Part shown: positions 23,484-35,330 of the stretch, piece by piece
Numbering within the stretch: position 1 is the stretch's first letter
How the letters are laid out: the number at the start of each line of letters is the position of its first letter
Source of the DNA: Chamaecyparis obtusa
Lineage: Eukaryota; Streptophyta; Pinopsida; Cupressales; Cupressaceae
Direction: 5' to 3'
Assembly (NCBI GenBank): GCA_027943335.1
Contig: BSBK01000968.1
Coordinates: 1-64,000, forward strand
Length of the DNA: 64,000 bases
Notes under the pieces: model-generated
Seen by the model: only the letters and a program-made list of their open reading frames with translations
What the model was told of the DNA's origin: nothing
Database searches by the model: none
Program-made: the position numbers and the translations under genes

Positions 23484-25162
23484 TCAATTTTTATTAATTA
23501 CAGAAATGGGTGCTTGGAGGACTGAAATATAGTAATTTGGGATTGCAAGAAGGACGGTTTTAATTAATAGGATTCTTTCAGATAGGGAAAGCCAACAAGC
23601 CTTCCACGCAAAGATTCTTCTCTTAAGCCTACTAATGACATTATGCCAAAAAGAAATCTTCACCGACCCAAGAAAAAATGGGATACCTAGATACGTAGAT
23701 GACAGATCACCAATAGGGAAGCCAAGAATATTTGTAATTCTATCTTGGACAACATCTGGGGTGAAGAGAATGAAAACTTTGGATTTAAGAGGATTGATCA
23801 CCTGACCAGAGCCAGAAGTATATAAATTTAGTATTCATTTTACACATCTTGGCTCATGAATAGAGGACCTTCCCAAGAGGAGTGTGTCATCAGCAAAGAA
23901 ATTATGGGTGATGGATAGAGCTGAATTAGGCATACATATGCCCTTCTAGTTGGAGAGAGCATTCTGAGCAAGGATGGATCTACTAAGGGCTTCTGCCATG
24001 ATGATGAACAAAAATGGGGAAATTGGATCCCCTTGATGGACTCCTTAGGTAGCATGGAAATAGATGGATGGAGAGCCATTAACAAGGACTAAGAATGATG
24101 CTCCAACTAAGCAATGCTTGATCCACTTACACCAAGCCGGGGAGAAGCCAAACTTAGCAAGGACCCTAAGTAGGAACACCCAATTGACCTTGTCGTATGC
24201 TTTCATCATGTCTAGCTTCAAGATAAAGGAGGGAAGCTAAGAAGACTCAATCGTATGGAGAACTTCAATAGAACTAGATCATCATCAGTAGTGTCTCAAC
24301 CAAGAATAAATCCTCCTTGTTGCGGAGAGATTAAACCAGGAATGAGAGGTTTAAGCCTGAGGTATATTGCTTTAGTGAAGATTTTTTAAACAGAGTTACA
24401 AAGACCTATAGGCCTGAAGTCTGCAAACATTTGTGGGGATTTACACTTGGGGATAAGGGCAAGGTTGGTCATGTTAAACTCTTTAAGTATGTAACCCCCC
24501 TTGTGGGATTCTTCAATGGCCTTAAGAAGATCAAAGCTAAGCACATCCCAACATTTTTGAAAGAAGGCCATAGTGAACCCATCTGGACTAGGGGCTTTAT
24601 CAGGTGGCATAGAAAATACAACAGAATGAATCTCCTCAAGAGTAAAAGACCTCATTAGATTAATATTGTCTTTTTGCAACACAATAGATGGGATATGCTG
24701 GAGAAGAGCCTCCATGTCAGAAATATTCTCAGTATGATGAAGATTTGGAGCCAAAAGATTTTTGAAGAAACTAACCACCTCATTGCTAATTTGTTGTTGA
24801 GAGGACAAAACATTCCCTATTGATGCACTTTTAATGGAGAAGATAGATGGTTTTGCCTTGCTAATTTTAGCTGAAGCATGAAAAAAATTTGTATTCTTGT
24901 CACCCACTTTCAGCCAGAGTTCTCTGGATTTCAACCTCCAGTAGATTTCTTCTCTAAAATAAAGGGTTGCCCAATAGGATTGAAGAGATGTTTGTTTCAC
25001 TGCTAACTCCTCATTTAGGCCAAACTTAATAATGTGGTCTGAAATCTGAGCAAGTTCTTTCTCTACCCACGACTTCTCGTGGAAAATATTCTTAAAAACT
25101 TCTTTATTCCAAACGATGATTTTGGATCTCACAAACTTATGTTTGTTAGAGAATTGGTACAT
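23484..25162 (-). pseudogene. LINE ORF2, reverse transcriptase domain
   Basis: The open part 24386-25162 (about 258 residues) carries the pre-RT region (ELWLKVGDKNTNFFHA) and the fingers (MPPDKAPSPDGFTMAFFQKCW, LALIPKCKSPQMFADFRPIGLCN). Later pieces in other frames carry GIHQGDPISPFLFIIMAEAL and the catalytic box NFFADDTLLL at about 23878-23905. Residues at 23484-23801 (STYLGIPFFLG, WKACWLSLSERILLIKTVL) are the thumb and connection. The order matches plant L1 RT. Stops and frameshifts break the frame near 24080 and 24380. Confidence 0.92.
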
Positions 25163-25198
25163 TCTGGTACCTTTACGATAGGGTTCACAAACCCACCA

Positions 25199-25985
25199 CT
25201 ATGGGAGAAGAGATAGAAAATGAGGGTACATGAACCACATGCTTTCAAATTTAAAAGAGGAACTTCTCTTAGCAGAAGGCAGTGTGTTAATATCCAATGT
25301 TATGGGAAAGTGATCAGACTCTAATGAGGAGAGTATGTCTGAAGTGAAAGAGATCTTTAACATCTTAAAGTTAGAGGAGATGAGAAACCTATCCAATCTA
25401 GAAAAGATGGGAGAGTCAGATCTACGATTAGTCCAGGTGAAAGTCCCATTCAAAAAAGGCATATCGCACACATCATTACATTGGATGAAGGAAGAAAACT
25501 CATCTACCACTCTTTGTGTACTAGGATTCCCTCCTGATTTTTCATCAAGGGAAGCAATGGAATTAAAGTCTCCACCTAGTATACAAGGGAGATCACCAAG
25601 CTTTCCTAACTAATTAGAGAGAGATTCCCATAACAGGAATTTGTCATTGGGGGAAGCTGGACCATACACATTGAATAGGCGGAAGTGAACATCAAACAAG
25701 GACACTTTAAAGAGCATCCAATTAGGATTGACAGCCAATAGGTTGGCATGAATACTTTTCTGATTCTAGAGGACAATAAGACCACCTGATGCCCCGGACG
25801 AAGGGAAACAAGTTGAATCCCAAGAAGACTACTTACGGATAATCCTATTAAATGAGATCTGAGAGAACTTGGACTCTTGAATAAGAACAATGTCTTCTTT
25901 AGAGGAGTCAACAAATATTTTGACTCTTCTTCTCTTGTCAAGGGCATTTAAGCCCGACATTTAAGCCCCTGACATTCCACGAGAG
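25199..25985 (-). pseudogene. LINE ORF2, apurinic-like endonuclease domain
   Basis: Motifs in order: WNVRGLNALDKRRRVKIF, IVLIQESKF (catalytic Glu), the FNVYGPAS region, GGDFNSIASLDEKSGG (catalytic Asp-Phe-Asn) and, in the open part 25199-25510, FTWTNRRSDSPIFSRLDRFLIS and ESDHFPI (catalytic Asp-His). The enzyme nicks target DNA to prime reverse transcription. A 13-bp tandem duplication at 25943-25968 shifts the frame right after WNVRGLN, and TAG/TGA stops follow, so it is inactive. Confidence 0.88.
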
Positions 25986-27098
25986 CATCTTCATTGGGGG
26001 CCAAGAGAGCACGCTACTCTCCTGGTTTGAATAATGGGTGAAAAAGAGTCCAACATAGTCGATTGAATACTTGTGTCAATCTCATCTTTGATTTTAGAGG
26101 CTAAAGGCTTCCTACCCCTCTTCCTAGGAGTATTGGTAACCAGAACCGAACCAACATGCAAGGGGGATTGGGTGCAGGTAGAGTTATGCAAGGAGAGAGA
26201 CTGTGAATAGTCAAAATTATCAGCAACAGGCGTGGGGCCGAGATCAATTGAAATAGATAAATTGGCATCTTCTGCAGAAGGGGGGTTACAGTTAGTAGAC
26301 GGGCCCGAAAGAATACCCTCTTCAACTAGAATTTGATAAATAATTTGTTAGGCCATCGAAATAAGAATTTTATCGGACATTAGTTGAATCTCTTGATCAA
26401 AGATGGAAGAAGGTGAGGGAGATGGAACCAGGACAAAGGGGAGGCTATTAAAGATTAAGTTCTAGATAATGGCTTTCTCCCCTAGTAGAGGCTCGAGAGG
26501 ACATAAGAGCGGCCGGTCAACCCAGGTAGAGGTATTGATAGGTAGCCAAGGAACATGCAAAGAAAGAGGAGTTGTAGGATTTAGCTTAACATAGAAGGGT
26601 GCTCGAGATGGAAGAGGAAGTGAAGTCATACTGAGGGAGGGGGGTGAGCTTTTACCAATTATGCAACAAGACTGCAAGAAACGTGGCTTGGAGAGAAAGG
26701 AGAGAAAATCAAAAGTAGGGGTAGGTAATCCTGACACAAGGAATTGAGCCAACAAAGGCATGCACAAAGAAGAGTGCATTCCCAAACTAGCAGAAGGTAG
26801 CAAAACAATCAATGAATTGGAAAGGCAAATATCACCAACCTGACATGCACGGGGGATCAATTGTTGACTAGGAGGCACCAGGGGAGGATGAAAGCAAGTA
26901 GACAGGCACAGAAAAGGATTAGACACAAAATGGCGATAGATATCTTGAGGAGTGGAGGACTGTTGGCACTAGTAAGAAAAATGGCCTAGAGAGTTAGCCT
27001 TAGAATCAATTATAGAAAGGTCAAGAAAGTTGATCTGCTGCTCCCAAACCCAAATTTAGACTGAATAGAAAGAACTAATGGGAGGGTATCCTTATTCT

Positions 27099-28379
27099 TC
27101 ATGAGAAGGAAAACACTAAAAGGAAGATCAAATCATGCTTGATAAAAATTCCCAACTTATTAGCCAGGATTTCTACAAGATGGGGATCTCTATATTCGAG
27201 GGGAAGATTCGGGAAGTAGATCCATCGCGGGTGAAATAGGTGCAAAGTTGCACTAGGGTTAAAATGAGGAGTCCATGCCAATGTGGTGATACCAAAGCCC
27301 TTACAAAACCAGTCATTAAAATTATGAACAATAGATTTATGCTCATGAGAATAAAAGATTGCAACAAAGTAGAGAGAACCTTTCTCATAAAGAAATAACT
27401 CCTTGAGCCCTATCCAAGCACGGCTCACCAAGGAAAATAATGATTCAAAATCCACAGGTGCCTGCAACTTACCTATGAGTGCCAAAGATCGCAAGAAATC
27501 CACCCTGGAGTTGATCAAGTCGAAGGGAATGGTAACCTGAGGATTGACAGGCGGTTGTTGTCGCATCTCCTTCCGTGGGACTTGGACAAACTGGTGATGG
27601 AAAGGTGGGTTAAGAGCAGTCTCATGGGACTAAGGGTTTGGATTGAAGGGACCTTTGTGATAAATGGTTATGTTGTTAGGTGTAGAGAGAAAGGTGGGTT
27701 GGGCAACAGGGGTCTGGTTAGGTGGAGAGACAAAAGAGGGATAGCCATTCGAAGAGGAGAAGTAAGCAAGATGTAAAATGGGTGACGGGGGCCGACAAAT
27801 ATCAAAGATGGGTTGAGGGGAGAAGGGTCTACGACGATAACGATGACGTGGGAAAGGGTGATGAAAAGATTTCGCACAAAAAGGTAGCCTATAAAGATCT
27901 ACAACAACTGAAGGGTGAGGTCCTAGAATGCCATCGAATGCGGGTGGCTGCTGAAGATGTCCATGAAAACCATGCCGCTAATGGCCTTGCAAATGTCGAG
28001 ATTGCTGAGAGGAGGTAGAAACAGCTCGATCCCTCCATTTCCCTTGCAGAAGCACCCACTGAGGGACATGCTCAGATGACTGGAGCCGACCCAAATCATC
28101 GTCATCAAAAGGGACGTCCTCCCATTTAGCAGAAAGGACCCCGGAGCCATGAGTCGGTGGTTTTGAGCCCTCACCAGCTCTAGCCGCTGAGGCATCCTTG
28201 TGCCCTAAACCTTTGCCAGACTGTGTGCCAGAAATCGCACCATCTCTAGCCACGTATACCGTTCTTTTGGACGCGTGGTCGCCCTGTAAACCCTCCGAAG
28301 GGACACTCTGCAGAATCTCTGACGTGCCCTGCAAATTCTCTGAAAACCCTTGAAGATGTCTGCCATCATGCACTGCCAT
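27099..28379 (-). pseudogene. LINE ORF1 (DUF4283-type nucleic-acid-binding protein), broken
   Basis: The probable start is ATG at 28377-28379 (MAVHDGRHLQGF), about 35 bases from the element end. Residues 1-133 are open and end in a stop. A proline-rich stretch in a shifted frame follows. At 27099-27566 comes a DUF4283-like domain recognised from RAWIGLKELFLYEKG, GITTLAWTPHFNP, IYFPNLPLEYRD and LVEILANKLG. In plant L1 elements this protein binds element RNA. No CCHC knuckle is clear. At least one frameshift and one stop lie between the two parts. Confidence 0.75.
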
Positions 28380-28414
28380 AGTTATTTCCCTCCTATAATA
28401 TAAAGGTAATATTC

Positions 28415-28435
28415 TTCAAATACAATGCCTTTATT
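28415..28435. repeat. 21-bp target-site duplication, right
   Basis: Exact copy of 19022-19042, marking the 5' end of the LINE. The sequence to its right (CTCACTACAAG...) is the interrupted target. Confidence 0.92.
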
Positions 28436-28675
28436 CTCACTACAAGATTTTTTAATTTAAAGGAAGACTTTATAAATGCAAAGTTAGGTTTTATAAATTT
28501 TATTTCATGTGAGTACCAGGAAAATTGTCCATATTCGTCCATATTGAATTCGGGGCACGATCCCGACCTCATCCCTTTTAAGACGTCTTCTCGTTGAGCA
28601 TGCACTAAGCGATATTTGAACCCTGGTGGACTCAATGAGAACCATTGAGCTTCACCGCTAAGCCAACCAACCAAA
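28436..28675 (-). mobile_element. tRNA-derived SINE-like element (LINE target)
   Basis: Reading the minus strand from 28675, the head is GGTTGGCTTAGCGGTGAAGC, whose TGGCTTAGCGG fits a Pol III A-box. A GGTTCAAATA B-box-like word follows 46 bases later. A tRNA-unrelated body (GACGTCTTAAAAGGGATGAGG, then CTCACATGAAATAAAA) runs to the AT-rich end, where the LINE inserted. Part of the body recurs at 18865-18945. The family is not identified. Confidence 0.55.
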
Positions 28676-29236
28676 TATAAAAGTATTTCTATACTTTCGT
28701 TTGAGAGCCCTTATGATTGTAGGCACCCTATAAATAGACACTTCATAAACTACCCTCTTTATAAATCTTTCTTTAGCATTAATCCAAGATTCACTTGTTG
28801 CATCTTGAGTTTTATCAAGCTCGTGACCATTTTCTTTATGTCTATATAAATCGATTTATTTTTTTCTATTTCAGGTACTGTTGTTGAACTTTCTACTGAA
28901 CAAAGAGGACTCAAATTTAGGAGCTCGTTTTTACCACTATTTATTTCCACTTTTAAACTATCGATCTAGTTTGTAACTGGTCATTCTACAATTTTGGGAG
29001 GATTTTTTGAAGTATGAAATTTTTAAAAGAGGTTTAACTCGAAACATCATCATATCTTTCCTTGGAAATTTAGGTCAAAACTATATATTTGTGATGTTTT
29101 GTTCTTATTGGCCTTCAATTGATAAAACTCCCGCTTACAAAAAAAAATTGGCAATACAAAGGATTAGCTTTTTTCTATTAAAAATCAGTTAGGCATAGTA
29201 CAAAATATGGGCCACGGATCAAAATAGATTACTAAA
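28676..29236. other. Non-coding spacer
   Basis: AT-rich sequence between the SINE-like element and the next LINE fragment. No feature is recognised. Confidence 0.5.
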
Positions 29237-30720
29237 TCAGTTTACTGAGTTATAGCTAGATCTATGAGATCCTACAGCATTAGCTAATAATAGACAACAT
29301 AGAAATTTTATACATTTATATCCATATACAACTAAACACAATAAAAAGGAGAGACAAAATGTAACATTTGTTCCACTGCTACTGCACATCATCTGTAAGA
29401 GTGGCTTCTTTGACCTATGCTGTCCAGCCAATTGGACCATCTATCCGTCTCATTTCTTCTCCATTTTGATGAGTGAAAACCGGAGCCACAAGAAGTGTTG
29501 AGGCCTGAGCCTGTATTTCTCTGTCTCTTTGCTCCTTACTTCATGAACAAAGTTTTCCAAAGTAGCTTTAAAGGGCATCCTTTACTGATTCTGCCTTGCC
29601 CATGTAAATGTATAGGAGATTTCCCATGTGAAGTCCTATGTTGTGTCATCTTGAAATAGCCTTTCAATCTTCCTGGAGATCCTTAAAGCCACAATTACCT
29701 GCAAATCAATACCATAATATATGAATCTCCTCTGAGACCCCATAAGTGCTCTACTTCTTCCATTCAACACATTGTCATTTTTATATTTCTAAATAAACTA
29801 AAGCACTTCTAAAGATAGAATAAACCAAAAAAATATTGCAATCTTTCTTAAGCCTAGGGATATAGCCAAAAAGAACATCATAGATGTTGATGGCGGAGTA
29901 AAAGAACAGACCAATAGATCCCAAAACCTCTCTAGTCAAAATGCAATCAAAGAAATACATGCTTGGCAATTTCAGGCAATCTACAAGAGGAGAAAATGTT
30001 AGCTTCACCATTAGGCTTATGAAGAGGAAGACTATGCAACATTAGACGTTCTTTTTTTAGGCTCACAAGGTTTGCCTCATAGTAGCACAACAAATCTGCC
30101 AGGTAGAGGAATCAACATTTGAATTCAAGCAATGATTACAATAGTAGAAAATGTCATCAGAATCAGCCAGACATATGTACAAGAATTTATCTTTCGTGGC
30201 AAGCAGAAAGGAAACATCAGAGCCCTTATACTGCAAAATGGAGGCAGCGTCACAGTCAATTGACTTGGGAAGGGATAGGGAGGAGCACACTTCTCTTAGC
30301 ATTGAATACGTCCTCCACTAGGACTGAGGAATGACAAACTTATTACACAAGTCCTGCCACGCAAGTAGATGGCCATCTTTCAAAATATCTTTCAACCACT
30401 GAATAACCTCAGAGGCCCAATGTTTAGCAGAGCATCCCTGAATCCATGCCAAGGGTCTATCTTTATATTTAAGATTCCACCACACCCACCTTTCCACACC
30501 CACCTTTCCCCATAAATTATGTTATCATTACTAACAATATCATTATTGGTGATCAACTTCCTAACAGAATCCCAAGCCTCCCATAAATACTTAAAAACCA
30601 CTGAACCAATAGGTCTAACACTGCTCTTTCCTACAATTAAGTCACTAAGAGGGAGATCTTCTCAGAAAGAACCCATCCTTGACATGGATCTAGAAGTGTT
30701 GTGCATAATCAAACTGTAAA
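29237..30720 (-). pseudogene. 5'-truncated LINE fragment, post-RT region
   Basis: Minus-strand frames at 30318-30601, 30063-30302 and 29781-30011 follow each other and read like the C-terminal part of a plant LINE ORF2: KDGHLLAWQDLCNKFVIPQS, then SMLREVCSSLSLPKSIDCD, and IYDVLFGYIPRLKKDCNIF. Together they resemble the region between RT and the protein end, without a clear RNase H. RT itself is missing. The frames are separated by stops. The end near 29230 is not marked by a clear poly-A. This family differs from the 19-28 kb LINE. Confidence 0.6.
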
Positions 30721-31889
<1,169 letters not shown>

Positions 31890-32202
31890 AACAACATCAG
31901 GGAACCTAGTGAAGACATAGGAATGAGCACTTAAATTAATATTCAAATTCAATCATAAATTAAGTAAGCACTTAATTAACATTCAGATTCAATCATAAAT
32001 TAAGTAATATGATAATATACTCTTAATTCCACTTTCCTATAGTATAATTTGTAAAATGAATATGAGGAATTAAGTGTTATCATCATATTTAAAGAATTTA
32101 TTGTACTTTTAAAGGAAAATAATTATTTGCATCATTAGTTGGATAGCTAGTGTAGTTGTCTTGATTCCTTAGCAGGGGCATTACATTGAGAATGGTATAG
32201 TA

Positions 32203-32640
32203 ATGGGAAGAGATAATAATGATTGTCCTAGTAAGAAGTATTGCATTACAAAAAGATGGATATATTTTCATATCCTTATTTGTATTATTTATGAAAAAAT
32301 GAGAAGGCATATCAACATAGACATGGACTTCTTATTAACTTTAACCTGTGTTAATGAACCCTCTTGGACTATTAAAAATATAATTCAAGAGCCCATAAAC
32401 ATTATCAAATCTTTTAAAAACTATTTTATTACTCACGACTATCTGGAAATTAATATGGTAGCTAATAAACTTGCCAATGTAGTAGTTAAGGCAAAGAAAA
32501 GGATGGTGTGGCACAATGACATGGATCTTCTAGTAGAGGTAAGAAATTATCTCAATAATGACCACATTAATGGAAGATACAATGTAATATTTGATGATAA
32601 CAATGCAAAATCACATGAGGGTACTAATAATGGAAAGTAA
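32203..32640 (+). pseudogene. Possible RNase H C-terminal fragment of a LINE
   Basis: The 145-residue frame includes SFKNYFITHDYLEINMVANKLANVVVKAKKRMVW, read in parts. This resembles the end of a LINE RNase H, where H-x-x-R-E-x-N-x-x-A-D-x-L-A is typical. Here the last catalytic Asp is replaced by Asn (VANKLAN). There is no upstream catalytic part. This is a weak call on a single motif. Confidence 0.35.
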
Positions 32641-32659
32641 TAGTTGCATTCCTTTCAAT

Positions 32660-33770
32660 AGAAGAGAAAGTCAGTGTTATTTGATGTGGAATACTTTCTC
32701 AGAATTTCTTGGGTTAAAGGTTTTCTTGGTCTTTCTACTCAGTTGTTACAACGTCGGTTGTCATTGGTGTTTTATTGTATTCCCCAGTATTCATCAATCC
32801 ACTTTGATTTTATGCATGTGAATAGCAAATGAATGGAGCCCCTTTCTGTGAGGAGTGAAATAATAAGGCTAGAGTTTAGGAGATTTTAGAGGGGAGAATT
32901 ACAACTTTCATCAAGATCCTTCATAGAAATAACCCTACTGTTACTAAGTTCTTCAAAAAGGATTATAATGAAGGTAATCTAGTTTTTGCAGTTAGGAAGG
33001 TGAAAGTTGATGAAGTCCTAATTGTTGAAGTCATTAGAATTTCTTTTGAGGTAAAGAAATTCTACAAAGATAGAAGGCTCATAGATGAGGTGGTTAAGAC
33101 TTTTCCTAAAGAGAAAGAGGATGGTAGAATGATTTAGAATAACTGAAAGGGGGGTTGAATCAATTATCCTTAGGTCTAGATGTACTAGTTCAACTTTTAA
33201 ACTCTTCAGCAAACTTAAATCTATTCATCAATTCACTTGGTTTCTATAGACTAAATTAGTAACACAAAACTTGGAGTCCACTGTCCAAAAGTAATCGGCT
33301 TGTAGAATATAAAAATTTCAACAACACATCAAATAACATTCATAGAAGTATAACACCATAATTTAACGTGGAAACCCAATATGGGAAAAACCACCAGTAA
33401 CATGCTACTAATTTTCACTCTTCTAAATTGAGCTCTGTGAGAAGCCACCTTGTTAAAGGTTTAGAATAAACAATGTTAGGTGTGACCCTATTAAAGGATT
33501 TAATTACCCTGTTAAGAGTGGTCTTCTTAGAGGGCTTAAGAAAATTCCATCAGAATGTCAGCTTGATTAAAGGGTTTACAAAATGACTGTTAGGTGAACC
33601 TTGATTAAAGGATTTTGAGTGATATAGTGGTTAGAAAGTAATAGTAGGTTATGATCTCAAATACAGATCCAATACACACATATGTTGATTTATTGACTAA
33701 ATTTCATTTCCATCTCAATCTCTGATCTACTCTGAAATCCCTTCAAGCAATCACCTCAACTCTATTAAGC
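32660..33770. other. Unassigned, with repeated TTAAAGGATTTA words
   Basis: Between 33450 and 33625 the words TTGTTAAAGGTTTA, CTATTAAAGGATTTA, TTGATTAAAGGGTTTA and TTGATTAAAGGATTT recur at 50-75 bp spacing. Upstream at 33362 is AACGTGGAAACCCAATATGG. A frame at 32930-33115 could encode about 60 residues but has no recognisable domain. Confidence 0.4.
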
Positions 33771-33825
33771 TCTTCACACTAGTAAATTTGAGGTTGAATT
33801 CTGATGACCATTTTTTGGATTTGCA

Positions 33826-34330
33826 ATGCTAATTTGTCAGCATTTCGACACATGTGTCCATTGTAGTTTTTGCATAAGAAATTGCGACAAAAGACACGTC
33901 TATCGGTTTACCAACACCACTTCATATCAGAAACTTGCACATGACAACAACTTTGTTATGGCATTTCCTGTGGTTCATCCATCAGAATTTGGACACAACA
34001 ACCTATCGAAAATATACAACCACTCTCGGAATGAATTGTCAAAAAGATATCCTTTTTGACATTAGAACTGTTGGAATAGCGACAGTTGCCACCAAATTCT
34101 GATAGATATACCTGTCAGTGATATAGTATTATTGTCAAACATTCTATCAAAAATTTAATATCTACGACATTTTAACTGTCGGAAGAGCAACAGTGGTGTA
34201 GCATATCTTTGACAGGTTTCCCTGTGGGCTGTATAGCATTACTGTCGCAAGAATTTTCATAAAGTATTTTTCTTTGACATTGTATCTGTCGAATACATAG
34301 CACTTCCATCAGAATTAATTATAAATTGTC
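33826..34330. repeat. Degenerate ~110-bp repeat with CTGTCGG/GACA words
   Basis: Three positions (about 34055, 34171, 34274) start with TTTGACATT...ACTGTCGGAA and continue with AGCAACAGT or similar. CCATCAGAATT recurs at 33978 and 34309. Many TGTC/GACA pairs occur in both orientations. This resembles the sub-terminal motif clusters of DNA transposons, but no terminus was found. Confidence 0.5.
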
Positions 34331-34352
34331 AAAAAACTGATGGATATGCATA

Positions 34353-34801
34353 TTAAAGATAACATAACTCAAGATACCATCATAGGTTGTATCTTTCTTG
34401 GGTCTATATTATTGACAGAATGTTTTACCTTTCATTAGCTCATCAAATCCAAGGATTTGAAAGAATTTAATAAAATATTTTCATGACAATGTATATTATT
34501 TAAGTTGATGTTGCACGAATTTATCTACTTTGCACACTTGTAGACAATGAGGATGGTGATAAAGAAGCATGGCCATTGGAGGAGATGCTTCTTTATCACC
34601 GTCTTCATAGTCTACAAGTGCACAAAGTAGATAAATTTGTGCAACGTCAACTTAAATAATATATGTTGTCATGAAAATATTCTATTAAATTCTTTCAAAT
34701 CCCTAGATTTGATGAGCTAATGAAAGGTAAAACATTTTGTCAATAATATAGACCGAAGAAAGAGATGACCTATGATGGTCTCTTGAGCTATGTTATCTTT
34801 A
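34353..34801. repeat. Large foldback: 218-bp inverted repeat, 14-nt loop
   Basis: Arm 1 (34353-34570) and arm 2 (34585-34801) are near-perfect reverse complements, separated by GGCCATTGGAGGAG. The tip is GATAAAGAAGCAT/ATGCTTCTTTATC. Mismatches are scattered singly. Transcription in either direction would give a long hairpin RNA. It has no coding content. Confidence 0.93.
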
Positions 34802-35162
34802 GTCCTAGCTACTAGGTAAGGCCTGGAAGACTTGTACTTGTCGATCATTGAGAATAATCATCGCCTTGCATTTATGTACACTGCACAAATTGATCCCAGT
34901 CTTGCAAAAACATTTTACACTTGTACATCTCATCAATACTGGAGGCCTAAAGTAATTTTATATGATCACTAGCACATTTCATGCATTGATGAGAAACAGT
35001 ATTCAAAGTTTCTAGATAACCATTTTTGAGAAGAGGAATGAGTGTAAGCCAAAGAAGGGATAATTAACAACATAAAGGAAGACATCTTTTTAGCCTGGGT
35101 CTGGATCCTACCCCAATTGTCAAAGGATCCAGGGCCAATCTTGAAAGATGTCTTCACATTCT

Positions 35163-35330
35163 GTCTGCAACATTGTGTCCATCCATGATCTTAGGAATAT
35201 CATCCTCTTTCCACTCTTCATTTGCCAAAATATATCGCTTCTTCAAGCTTGCAGAGTAATCTTATTAATAAAAGAACTCTTGCCAACATTAGGGTACCCA
35301 TAGATCAAAATAGTTGATGTTATTGGTGAT
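35163..35330 (-). pseudogene. NOG1: NOG1 (nucleolar GTP-binding protein) gene fragment
   Basis: Two pieces in one frame. TILIYGYPNVGKSSFINKIT (35256-35318) is the G1/P-loop region of the NOG1 GTPase. SLKKRYILANEEWKEDDIPK followed by IMDGHNVAD (35163-35246) is the distinctive block far downstream in NOG1. Everything between (switch regions, G4/G5) is missing, and the pieces are joined by a few bases with a TGA. The normal protein acts in 60S ribosome assembly in the nucleolus. This is a non-functional fragment with an internal deletion, lying between scrambled duplications, so capture by an element is possible. Confidence 0.8.

Larger units (their letters stand above)
19043..28414 (-). mobile_element. 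Full-length L1-type LINE with RNase H, 9,372 bp
   Basis: Bounded by a perfect 21-bp duplication, with an A-rich tail at the low-coordinate end. Reading the minus strand: a ~35-base leader, ORF1 (28379 to about 27099), ORF2 with endonuclease, RT, zinc motif and RNase H (25985 to 21712), then a 2.7-kb 3' region with a 189-bp tandem repeat, a possible third ORF and three hairpins. RNase H after the zinc motif is known in plant L1-clade elements. ORFs carry stops and small indels, so this copy is dead although its duplication is still exact. Confidence 0.93.

Noticed and set aside
33776..33790. CACTAGTAAATTTGAGG as the low-coordinate end of the CACTA element, with TAGTG near 49834
   Set aside because: The inferred inverted repeats agree for only about seven bases and the flanking trinucleotides differ.
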